Below, piece by piece: positions 24,964 through 35,354 of a stretch of 64,000 nucleotides of DNA. The DNA is taken from the NCBI GenBank assembly GCA_030248225.1, contig JASANE010028402.1, positions 1-64,000 of the forward strand. Reading direction: 5' to 3'. The position numbers and the translations under genes are program-made. Below the pieces are notes generated by a model. The model did not search any database, was not told where the DNA came from, and saw only the letters and a program-made list of their open reading frames with translations. This stretch comes from Trileptium ribeirensis (lineage: Eukaryota > Nematoda > Enoplea > Enoplida > Thoracostomopsidae). Numbering within the stretch: position 1 is the first letter of the stretch; each line of letters begins with the position of its first letter.

Positions 24964-27900
24964 TTGATTCATTTATTGGCTCCTCCTGACCAGGGATCTG
25001 CGGGGAGAGCTAGGGTGAGTACAACTATTGTGTAAAGGAAAGCACGGGCAGGGAGAATCCAAAAGCTTAGTATCGTGACTCGACTACACGGTATTCAGTC
25101 CTTTCAGTTCTATGTTGTCCTTAGAATTTATCTTCTGTGACATCGGTAATACGTGAGTTCTCCTACTCGCCTCTCTGCACATACTTGCAAAATTATCTCC
25201 AGATCCATGACTATGTATCGCTCGTCCGTCCATCCCCAAAACCACAGTCAAAAAGCCAAGAAAACCAAGACTAAAGTAATGGAAAATGACATGTAAAATA
25301 ACGCATTGGCGCCGGTTTGTAACTCCTACCGAACTCCATGCGGCCGAAGGCAGGCTGAACTCTGTTTCTTAGTCGGGACAGCTGACCCCGACTGTTTTTT
25401 CAGTCGCCGACCAATCGGAGACAACTTAATTGAGATCGGAGTTCCGGTCTTTTCTTAATTCAGCCAATAAAATTTTGGTTTGTGACGGCTATCGTAAACT
25501 GGTGGTGGTTCCAATCAAAATGACATTCTTTTTTAAATTAATGTAATTAAGAGGGTCATTAAATTTAATTATCCTGTCTGGGAACACCAATTTTGGCAAC
25601 GTTTTTGGAGTCCCAGACCGCAGACAGCAAAATGGTCTCCTTTCGAGACGATTTGTCATTACAGTTCCAGACAATTTAATCCCCCAGCTGTCCGTGTGCC
25701 CTATTTTCCCCATATCGACTCAATTTCAGACCTAATCAATGTTTGCTTAATTGATATATTAATATAAATTACCTGTATTAAGTATGGTAATTGTATTTTA
25801 TTATTAAGTCTCATCCAGACAGATATATAAATAACCCTATATTTGTTTATTAAATTATATTACATTATTTATATATAAATAATTTTCTATAAATATATTA
25901 TGAAATTTTTAATTAATATTTACTTAACATACATCCAAATAATAAATACAAACATCAGACGACTGGTGCGACATTATGTATTTTAATATAAAATCTATAA
26001 TAGTTATAAAATTTATAACTAGTTCATACTGTTTATTCAATAAATATAAATATCCTATTACTTTAATACTAAATTAATGAATACACATTCTAGACAATTA
26101 AGTAAATATGTTACTTAATTTATATAAATTTTATATTAATCTTATTAGTTAACTACTTTTATTTACCTAATTAATATATTAATAATATTATAATATCAAA
26201 ATTATCTGTATTTATTATACTGTTAGACTGATATATAAATATATATTTTTATGTGGCATACGTGGTGGCCAGGCGTCTGTGTAAACAAGACGTCGGAAAC
26301 AAACAAACCCGGGAGCGGTGTGGAAAACAGGGCCCTACTATCTTAAGCAGCTCAGAGGCACAGCACGGGCTTTGGATTTGGGCTAGGTTCCTCCAGTCGA
26401 ACATTTTGATACCCAACACGTCGATTTTCAGACTAAAAAGGGGAATCGGGCTCTCGGCGATCCCATCCAAGTTTACGGTTAAATAATCGAAAGTTTTAAA
26501 GGGCTTCACAGGCGCGGGGAACTTTTTTGTGGATGGAGAGATATATTTTCGTATCGGATTTAACGAGAGGAACGCAATGATGGCTCATGGGGTTACTGTA
26601 GCCAAGTTGGGTACAGCGGGTCATTCCTGCTCAAATCAAACCCAATAGTAAGGGGAATCCAAATATATATAATTACTGTATACTTGTATATAAAATAATA
26701 AAATAATTTATTAACCTTAATTAAATTATTTATTCAAGTTGCGAAGGCACTCCCAATTATCCTTTAATAAGTCCGTGGGTCCCAATCGGATCTGCACGGG
26801 ATCGGTCTCATTGGAACGACCGAAGAATTTTGTCCCAGCGAAATACGCCCAACCAGCAATTTTTCAACGGCTACGGAGTTCTAAGGACCGGAACTTCAAA
26901 AACCCTCAATTTCGAGGATTCGGAATTGTCATTTCAAACTTATTTCTTATCAGCCAATTTAGCCAGTGAAACTGAAGTCTGGTAAGTAATATTTTCTTTA
27001 ACTCTGTAATTTTCCAGTGTGTTTTGTGAAATTCAACACTGGTAAATTTGATAAAGTACAAACTTTAGTAATAATTTTCAGGAATTTTGCTCAATAATTG
27101 CTGTTCGCGTTACGGCGAACAGCAGTATTTTTTGGGTGCTCACTTGTGGCGACGGTCGGGACTGGTTGATTATTGAGGCCAATTTTTCCTACTTAGTTTG
27201 GCTAAATGCTCTCATTCCTAACGCGCAGGGTCATGCCATTTTCGCACAAAAATTGGGTTAAGTCGTAGTCGCACTGCTCTTTCAACAATTCGCGGGTCAT
27301 AAATAATAAGGTACCTAAAATACCTTACCAAATCCGGACGACTATAATATACAATAATCAGATACGAATATAAACGGTACAAATATATAAAGATCAACGG
27401 TACAAATTACTGGGGTGGGTCAGGACCGGTAAAGTACGACAAGATGCCTCACCCAACCAGATCTACCAACAACAAGTTACGATTTATACAGGAATAGCGA
27501 GTCATGCGAGTTTCGCATGGCCGGCGCAAGTATCAATGACAACAATCAATGCACTAGGGTATCAATGATAAAATTCACATAAGCATAGCAATATGGATAC
27601 ATGGAAACGTGCCTTTATGGCAACAACTAATGGCATAACATGACACATAATAATGGTACGGTACGATATGAGTATAAAAATTGTAATGGAACGATATACA
27701 GGTAACAATGACAATACAAAGTGCGGTAACGGTGTCAAGGTACGATATACATATATACATAACGATATCCTACGATATCGTATACTGATATCAAGGCACC
27801 ATAAATATGCAAATTGTAACGATGGTAACAATTTATGGTAATAGTACAATAGAATATGCTATGCGTAACAACAACAAATGTTGATCCGTATGATGAAGTC

Positions 27901-28134
27901 CTTCATATTGTCTTATAGACAGATAACATAGGCTTCCACAGATGAAGTCATCAGTTGCTAAAGCTTATATACACGCACTAGTGCGAGAAGGTGTCTCCAC
28001 GATTGTTCAGAACCAATATTCTTAGAGGTTAATTCCTTTGGCGGTTTATGGTCAAAATTTGTAAATTTTGCCCATTTTGCTGCGGTAAGGATTAATCAGT
28101 CTCGTGACGATAAAGCATGGATCTATTACAATAA

Positions 28135-30600
28135 CATAACTAATTTCAAGCTGCCCACGTTCTGGACACCTGGAACGTGTCAGAAACCGGGAGACTCGAG
28201 ATAAAACAAATTTAGCCAATCGTCAAAACAATAGCTGTACAGACTCACCGTCTCTGCTGGTCATCTTTCAATTGAAGATGGATCAGGGACCGCCCTGTGT
28301 ATATAACAAACTGTATCAAGTACATGCGAATTACACTGTCTAACAGAAGCGGTCTGTTTTGATACCTGTCACAAAATATCGCACTTAGCGTAAAATTCAT
28401 GAAACAACGAGGTAGGCATTACTAGTGGTTTTGATTTGACCAAATCAATTGCCCTTATTAAACATCATTTTGTCGTTACGCATTTCACTGCTTTAATCCG
28501 GTTCATATTCTTCACATTCTGTCATTCGTCATAATCTATGACTGGTATATAGATTTTGGAATAGTCGCTGTATCCCTCGGCGGCAACTCATAAACCATGC
28601 ATGATTTCGTGGCTTTCGTTGTAATGTTTTAAATTATCGAATCTGTACTTTAAAATGTTTTTGAGGTTGCCGAAAATGATCCATTATTAATTCAAACGTA
28701 TATGTGACTGATATATCAATTTGGGAATAGGCACTACATTGCTTGGCATTCGCTGTTCCATAAACCAACATGATTTTAGGTCTGATGTCTTTTGCGTTCC
28801 ATTATAAAGTATAAATAATGATGACTACTGTTCCGCGCACCCGTGGGTTGACCCATCTTCCAAAAACATTTATACAGGTTAGCTATACCGGTAGTTGTAG
28901 TGCAACTATATAAACCAGCTCGGTTTGCAACTAAGCTTGAGCATAAGCGCTCCAAGCCTATTGCTATGGTCGTAGCGGCGAACTGCGCAAAGCTACAATA
29001 GCGCTGATATGTGTGATTCCTTAAATCTGGTTGACGAAAACAAGGCCTTACTTGGCAAGTTATTCACCAAAATTTCTATAGCTTTAGCAATTTGCCGAAA
29101 GTAAAGGTGCGCAAGAATAAGTCTTGTGTTAGAATTATTGCTTTCTCATCAACAGTATTATTTAAGGTGGTTTAAACTGGTGAGAACTTTAGGAATCTCC
29201 CGAAAACCAGAATGTTTTGGCGAGTAACTATTTTGTTTTTCTGTTTGCGACCACCATGTATATTGGGAAATTTTGGTTATTTTTAGGGCGGGTACCTAAC
29301 CGGGCTGGGCGACTTCAGCGATGGAATCAAGACCGGTGACGCATGGTTTTTGAGACCCCAGTAAAGAGATCCCAGATGACTGAGCACGCCGTTGTTTTTT
29401 ACTCAACTCGTGCTTTTTATTACGCTGAAATATGTTATTTTATAGCTAGAATAATCGTTAAAAATGCCTGTCGGTCGCTCGATACTCGGTCACGACTCGC
29501 TCGAAATAAATTTGTTCTAAAAATAGAACTTATAAATTTAATAGTTTCGAAAGCTCGAGCAAGCCATTCTTTCGAGACTCGCTTCACACTCGCTCGAACT
29601 AGCTCCCTCGGAATGCGACGGTCATTTTTGAAGCGTAGTATAAACTTGAAAGAAAAAGTAAGTTTGTTTTTATTAAAAATGTATTATTACATGTGCATAG
29701 CTTTCGATGGAGTCGTAGAGGGAAACCGAGTGAACTGCTACGGATCGAACACTAATTTTGTCGTGACATGCAACTTTTGTAATGAAAACTAAAGTTATTG
29801 TACTCTCTAATTCTGTTTGTATAAATCTCTTCTCATGCTACGTATGTACAGTATTGTTGTTACAGTGTTGTCGGCTCCAAAATCTTAATCTGTTTAAATA
29901 ATGTAGGAAAAGCATGCTATCCACTGGTTGCACTGTCCTTGTCCCTGTTGCACAGCTCGTGTCCGATAATACTATCATAATTTTATGGAATCCTAAACAC
30001 ATGATGCGGTATAAAAATAAAAGCAAATTCAGTGCACCGCAGGTGCAGATTTTGTTCAAATCAATCGGATTGCATGCAATGTGACCTGGCTCACCATTCG
30101 CTGAAAGTTTTTCCAGTGGGGACATGAACCGGGAGGGGTGGTTCGAAACCAGGGGCGCCCAATTTTGCCAGGGGACATTTTGCCAAGGAAAAAGGGTTAA
30201 AAATCATGCCATAAAAGCTGCTAAAACGGTTTTCATGGACAGAAAAAACATTTTGAAACAAATTTTGACAAAATTTCTCAAATTTAGTACAAATTTTATA
30301 AAGTTTCATGTCATTTGGCTGTGCTATTACCGAGCAAAACAAAAAAATTGTCAAGACGCGATGAACCGAGGGGAGCCTAAAAGTATTTGCGAGGGGAAGT
30401 TGAAAATGCCAGACTAGCCCAATTTGGAGAGCCCAGGTGACCGTAAGGCGGTCGGACGCAATGTCAGCGCTAACTAAAGCACTTGCACACCAATTCTCTA
30501 CTATGATTTTGAAAAATTTAGTGTTTGACGGAGGTGTGACGGTTCGTGGTTTTTGTTTTGTATAACTTGGCAAGCCTTTAAGTAAAAAATTTTTTCTTAG
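28135..30600. other. WDFY3 intron 4, right part
   Basis: It contains a diverged direct duplication (about 28541-28640 and 28707-28806, period about 166 bases, both with GACTGrTATAT and TAAACCA words). A 149-codon frame at 29343-29792 and a 160-codon minus-strand frame at 30091-30573 have no family resemblance and include repeated CTCGCTCGA words; I read both as chance. The rest is unremarkable. Confidence 0.5.
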
Positions 30601-30936
30601 ATTTGAACACGGTAATGATACGACGAAGCTCTATTGCAAAGTCGCAATCACCTACTACTGGAAGGGGTACAGGCGAGTACGATCACGAAGCTGGTGGCAG
30701 TGAGGAAATCGGTGACGACATTGAGAAGCTAGCGTCGCTTGACGAGGATTTAGAAGATGCTAATGAAGTTCTAAGCAGTGGCAGAGGATCTGGCGACGGT
30801 TCCGTTGGAGCTGAGGGCTTACCAAAACTGCCTTATGGTCATCAGCAGGCCTCAATTACAGCCACGTCAGATATTGCTGAGTCCAACCGTTTTGCTGGTG
30901 GAGCTCATTTGCGCGATGCATCCGTTTGCAGCTCTA
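30601..30936 (+). CDS. WDFY3: WDFY3 exon 5 of window, acidic low-complexity linker
   Basis: The acceptor is TTTCTTAG; two bases complete an Asp codon from exon 4, giving KDLNTVMIRRSSIAKS. The RRSSIAKS stretch corresponds to the RSRSAPD-type phosphosite region of vertebrate WDFY3. The rest is acidic and Gly/Ser-rich (EEIGDDIEKLASLDEDLEDA, then SSGRGSGDGS), typical of a disordered linker. The donor at CTCTA|GTAAAT leaves one base, which fits exon 6 exactly. An alternative donor at 30924 would give phase 0 and a different partner exon. Confidence 0.88.
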
Positions 30937-31489
30937 GTAAATTGGGTTTACTTTTTTGTGTTTAAACTGCGCAGCGCCTGTAGTAGTGAAAAGAGAAAAT
31001 TGAGATCTGTATATTTTTTCACATATTTATAAGTAGCAGAATTATTATTTAAACACAGAAGCAGATTTATTGTTTATTCGATAGCAAAGGTGACGAGGAT
31101 GGCCCTTTAGTTGAGCGCGAACAGCTCCGACGCCATCTTCGGGATCAAAACGGAAAAACAGGTTTTTAGGTTTCCGTTCCATATCTGGCCATACGGGTAC
31201 CACGGTTTCGCAGGCCATATCTCGTGACACAGGCTTCGTATCGAAAAAAGGAGATCGTCAATTAGAATCAGCTCATCGAGTTCTACAACTTCGCTGACCG
31301 ACAATTTTTTGCGGAACCACTTCCTGGACCGCTGTGGCGCTCGTCGACCGTTTGCCAGACACAGCGATGTTTCTTTTTTCGACATGTTATTGCGTGTTTT
31401 TATCTTACAGTGAGTGTCCATTAGGTTATCAAGCATGCTGGATACGGTGGCTTTGTACCTATCTAGAGTGTAACTTGCTATACTAGTAA

Positions 31490-32325
31490 ACATAATAAAT
31501 TTTTACAAAAATGTATTTAAACATCATTAGATGTATTTCAACTAAATATTTAATCAGTTTATAATAAGTATCAAGTTTTAGATAATAATTGATGTCAAAT
31601 TCACCATACATAAAGCTAGCTACCTAAAAATTAGCTAATTAGTTAGTATTATCAACTCATTAGCTAATTAATTAACTAATTAGCACACACTTTATAAAAT
31701 CACAGAGGCTTAAAAGTAACATTATTCATGATCAGCGACACCGAAAACCCCCGACCGCAAAAAATCAGCAGTTTTGTGGTGATTTAAAAATTTGCATAAA
31801 ATTGACTAGTTAGCAAATTAAATAATTAACATATACATCTAAGTTTTAGAGTTCAGGAATGCCATATTCGTGATCACGACATAGAAAACCACCGTGTGCA
31901 ATTTTTTCATTTCTGAGCACTTTTAAAAATTTTCAAGAAATTAGCTAATTAATAATTAATTAGCTAGTTAACTAACTAGCAAGTTTTTAGCATCCTGGAA
32001 TAGTAATAATCACGCGGCGAGATTTAGTATACACACCAAACTAATAGCTTTAATCGAATTATTCATTGAAAAATAGCCAATTTTTATCTGGATATGTTAA
32101 AAGTAGGCTAACATGCTTAATAATTAATTAGTTACTTACTAATTAACCAAAGTAAATTTTGACAAAAACTATATGTCTTCCACCTGAAGGATGTTGGGCC
32201 TTTGAAACAAAAAAAATTTAAAATCGGCCCAATAGTTATTGAGGAGTTCGATGGACGGACGGACAGACGGTGCTGATTTTACCCCCTTCTGCGGAAAACC
32301 CAAACGGTTCTCTTCCGCTCAATTA
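31490..32325. mobile_element. Inverted-repeat element fragment interrupting a satellite unit
   Basis: The right end TTCCGCTCAA, followed by TTA, matches the right end of the element at 59748-61610, and GGACGG repeats lie just inside it. The flanking satellite unit resumes immediately after it (TTTTCATGG). The interior has about three diverged units of about 145 bases (anchors near 31720, 31868 and 32005) and many TTAGCTAATTAGTTA words. The left end does not show the expected TTGAGCGG terminus, so it is degraded or the element is one-ended. Confidence 0.5.
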
Positions 32326-32900
32326 TATCTTTTCATGGGGTTTCCAAAGTTTTACGATCGACGAACCCGGTTTTCGAAATGAAGCCCATTTTCATTTGTT
32401 TGGTTATGTATTGCGTGCTAAGTATCAATAGTCTAGTGCGTGCATGGTGTTTATAGATTTTGCTGAACGCTGAATACAATGATTTAGTTATCTTGAGTCC
32501 AGCGTGCATATTTCAACCTTTCATGTGTTTTCAATGGGGTTAGGGTTAATAAACCCGATTTCCAGAAAATAGTATGTCTTCAGCAGTTTGGTACATAACA
32601 TCAACAATATAGTTTATAGAGGTTTTTCGGTATGCTGAATATAATAATTTGGTTATCTATAGTCCAGCGCGCAAAACTGGTGTTTGGTTAGGTATTGCGT
32701 ACAGGTCATCAAGAATTGTCTGCATAGGTTTTCCGGTAGGCCAAATACGATGTTTTGGTTATCTAGAAACCAGCACAAATACTTGACGCGTTGTTGTTTT
32801 CCATGGGTTTAGAATCGATGAGGTTATATTTTCAATGGATTTACAGTTCAGGAGGTATTAGTGTGGTATATACATCAAACACAGCCTGTTACAGGTGATT
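32326..32900. repeat. Satellite-like tandem repeat, period about 170-180 bp
   Basis: Diverged units share the words TTTTTCGGTATGCTGAATA, GGTTATCTAG and CCAGCrCrCA. The same repeat occurs at 59565-59747 and inside the transposon at 60196-60900. Confidence 0.65.
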
Positions 32901-34036
32901 GAACAAAGTAACTTAAAAATGAAACCACGCTCGCTCCGTTTCACCCTGGCTCGCGAGTTACTAGTTTTAGTGTTAAGATTATGAATTTTTCAATTCTCAT
33001 ATAATATATCTTATGGAGCAATATAAATTATTTGGGTGAAATTTATGAACGAAATTTATATGCATGCAATGTCATCCAAAATGAACTGAATTTATTTCCG
33101 GTGATACCAGCTATATTCAAAAGGGAAACACTGGTTTTTCATATTGCCTAGCGCACTGTCTTCTAGAACATAATGTGGCATGTGTACAAAAATAAACTTG
33201 TAAAGTACATTGGTTTCACGTATGACGGCGTCCCAAAAAATCTAATTGCGTTATCGATCGAAATTTCGATCTATTACTGTCCAGAGACATTTTGATCGAT
33301 TTCGGTGAAATAGAATTTGGATTTAGTTATTTTAAATGAAATTTTGTCAATTTCCATAAGTAGATTTAAATAAGTTTCAAATATGTAAAATAAAGATTGA
33401 TTGAGATTACGAAGTTTCTATTGACTTTGGTCAAACGAAATTTTGATTGATTTCGGCTAGATTGATTACGATTAAACGAAATTTAAGTGGATGCAATTTC
33501 AACTGCAATTTTTTTTGACGGTAATTGTTTCATCTAGTCAACGTTGACTCTCGACTAAACATAGCATTCGGAAAATATTTTGTTTCTTAAATAGACTTCT
33601 TAGATAAAGCCAATTAGTCGATCACACTGTTTAAAAAACCAGTTATCGAAATGACACCAGCGCAACCGCTGCCATTATTTGTCGTTGCGTGCGAGCAATC
33701 TTGGGATTACGATGTAATGAAACCTTAGTTATATTTGAACTCAATACGGATAGGCTAGGCAATGTTGGTGTACGGTCTCGGCAACAAATAAGTGCAAAAT
33801 AATAGATCAAAATTTCGATCTATTTCGATTAAACAAAATTTCGATCGTTTTCGATTCTGATGCAGTTTAAAAATTTCAAAATAACTAACGTTGTCGATTG
33901 CACTTATTTTTGGCCGCGACTGTATATTAAATCTAAATTCGCTAATGGCCTGTGCATCACTGACCTGTTTGTTACTAATAATTTCGTTGCAAGGATAAGT
34001 AACAACTTGTTAGCACACAGCTACGCGTTATTTCAG

Positions 34037-34266
34037 CGGACATTGATTCAAGTTCTGTGGCATCAAATACTCCAAACCACAGTAGACAGTCTTCGTCGGT
34101 TGCAACCACTGGAGCAACTAGCACAACAACAACTAGTGGAAATGTAGACACGTCTTTAACAGGGCGCCAAAGTTCGTCAACGATCAAATCGAATATCTCC
34201 TGCATAGGAAGTTCGAAGGGACCCGATAATCAGACTTTGTTGCGGTTACTGGAGGAAGGCGAAGAG
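34037..34266 (+). CDS. WDFY3: WDFY3 exon 6 of window, linker into PH-BEACH
   Basis: The acceptor TATTTCAG and the two bases CG complete a Thr codon with exon 5. The exon is Ser/Thr-rich (VASNTPNHSRQSSSVATTGA and a poly-Thr run) and ends with DNQTLLRLLEEGEE, a highly conserved run immediately before the PH-BEACH domain. It ends in phase 0 before GTTAGG. The Thr run and Gln/Ser repeats make length variation between individuals likely. Confidence 0.93.
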
Positions 34267-34499
34267 GTTAGGTTATCTTTCTTGATTTACGTTGATCTTG
34301 AAGCTTTCTCAAGCATCACCTCCGCTGCCCTTGTTAAGAAAACAACTTATTTTTGCCTAGAGGGATTTGAACTCGATGGGGTTGGTCTCCAACCTTATTA
34401 TGGAAGCTCAGTCGAATGTTGCAATAATTATTGCGGAGGATAGTCTTTATTTGAGCTTTACGTTTGGAAAATAGTGTAACCTATACATATTATTTTTAG
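34267..34499. other. WDFY3 intron (233 bp), the shortest in the window
   Basis: No inserted element is visible. The frame runs open from exon 6 for 59 codons before a stop at 34441, so retention would add an unrelated tail. Confidence 0.6.
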
Positions 34500-34648
34500 T
34501 TGCAATCAATGTTCCGATGTGCTCGAGTTAATGGACTGGATACAAGTGAAGGCTTATTGTTGTTTGGCAAAGATCATTACTATGTTGTCGATGGTTATAC
34601 TTTGTTAAAAACTCGCGAAATCAGGGACCTTGATTTTTTGCCTGAAGA
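34500..34648 (+). CDS. WDFY3: WDFY3 exon 7 of window, PH-BEACH domain (N-terminal part)
   Basis: The acceptor is TATTTTTAG and the donor the consensus GTAAGT. The exon reads LQSMFRCARVNGLDTSEGLL followed by LFGKDHYYVVDGYTL and REIRDLDFLPEE. These are the first strands of the PH-like domain that packs against BEACH. The exon leaves after two bases. A second acceptor 68 bases downstream opens an alternative ending. Confidence 0.97.
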
Positions 34649-35288
34649 GTAAGTACATTACATAATTATATTAGCGCGACATAAATTTACGGCATCAAGA
34701 TTTCTTTGACTTTTAGATTGGAAGCAGCCAGCTCAGCTGCAAGTAATGTCGCAGATGTTGTACTCATAATCCTTGTCAGCGCACCATATAAATTCACTGT
34801 AAATATTATGGAACATTCGTCTGGATGGTAATAGAATATTTTCGCAATTGGAGCGCGTTATATATCATTAAACTAAATTTCTACGTGTTTTATCTGCCAT
34901 AATCGAAGCTAAGAATTTTTTAACTTTAGAGTACCAAAATAGTAAACGCACTGAAATCTCCTTGCCAACTTCAGCTATACAGTTCATTCATCTCCTTGCA
35001 ATGTTCTTAGTTTGACGGGTGTGTCATAATGTATATTATATCTCTAAGGAACCTTATGTTTAGGTAAAATTATTAATCTTAGTTTTGAGGCATGTCATAT
35101 TCTTTGGTAGTGCGAAAACTGTAATGTTTTTTAAAAGTTTTTGTTGCTTTGATAGATCAATTTGTCGTCGGGATAATTACTTGACCACTGAAACTTAACG
35201 AACTGAGATCCAACTGTTATTACGAGTATACTACATTATGTAATATGGCTGGATAGCTCAATTGGAAGCTCAATATTACTTCTTTTAG
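34649..35288. other. WDFY3 intron (640 bp)
   Basis: It contains a possible alternative terminal exon at 34717-34831. The remainder is AT-rich with no visible element. Confidence 0.5.
34717..34831 (+). other. Possible alternative terminal exon of WDFY3
   Basis: After TGACTTTTAG the sequence stays open in the phase set by exon 7 for 37 codons (ELEAASSAASNVADVVLII and on) and ends at TAA 34829-34831. Use of it would truncate the protein within PH-BEACH. No polyadenylation signal was identified, so this is a weak candidate. Confidence 0.2.
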
Positions 35289-35354
35289 ATTCCACGACCC
35301 AATCATTCCATACACGGCAACGGGTGCAACAAGAACGAAAGGCCAGCGCAGAAT
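35289..35354 (+). CDS. WDFY3: WDFY3 exon 8 of window, PH-BEACH domain
   Basis: A short exon between TCTTTTAG and GTGAGC. It completes a Glu codon and encodes EFHDPIIPYTATGATRTKGQ then RR. The family has the same DPIIP turn between the two halves of the PH fold. Phase is 2 on both sides. Confidence 0.93.

Larger units (their letters stand above)
21774..28130 (-). mobile_element. Solo giant LTR (6.36 kb) with target duplication
   Basis: The segment begins TGTAATCGACGTGACG and ends GGATCTATTACA, with ATAA on both sides (21770-21773 and 28131-28134). Gag, primer-binding site and any other internal sequence are absent, so this is best read as a solo LTR left by recombination between two LTRs. Its blocks follow the same order and orientation as 2669-10304: conserved block to about 23300, hairpin and repeat block to 24590, shared block at 25020-25740, AT-rich DNA to 26240, then the terminal block. 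A 365-bp repeat (24597-24963) is inserted inside it. The sense direction is inferred from the gag-bearing copy. Confidence 0.82.
30937..34036. other. WDFY3 intron (3.1 kb)
   Basis: It holds satellite-like units at 31385-31490 and 32326-32900 split by an inverted-repeat element at about 31490-32325. Sequence at 33200-33860 is rich in ATTTCGAT and GATCGA words with no frame. A 34-codon open stretch at 31059-31161 has exon-like borders but does not fit the phase of exon 5 as called. Confidence 0.5.

Noticed and set aside
25740..26240. AT-rich block considered as a replication origin or centromeric satellite
   Set aside because: It has no regular period and recurs at the same place in other LTR copies, so it is best explained as part of the element.
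29343..29792. A 149-codon plus-strand frame in intron 4
   Set aside because: The protein is built from repeated CTCGCTCGA-type words and AT-rich runs; no domain or motif is visible.
30091..30573. A 160-codon minus-strand frame upstream of WDFY3 exon 5
   Set aside because: It shows no family resemblance and runs antisense over GC-biased repeat-like intron sequence without start context or splice support.
31059..31161. Possible cassette exon of WDFY3 with DEDGPLVEREQLRRHLRDQN
   Set aside because: Its phase fits only with a weaker alternative donor in exon 5 (30924), its own donor GTTTTT is weak, and exons 5 and 6 already join in exact phase. It remains worth a transcript check.
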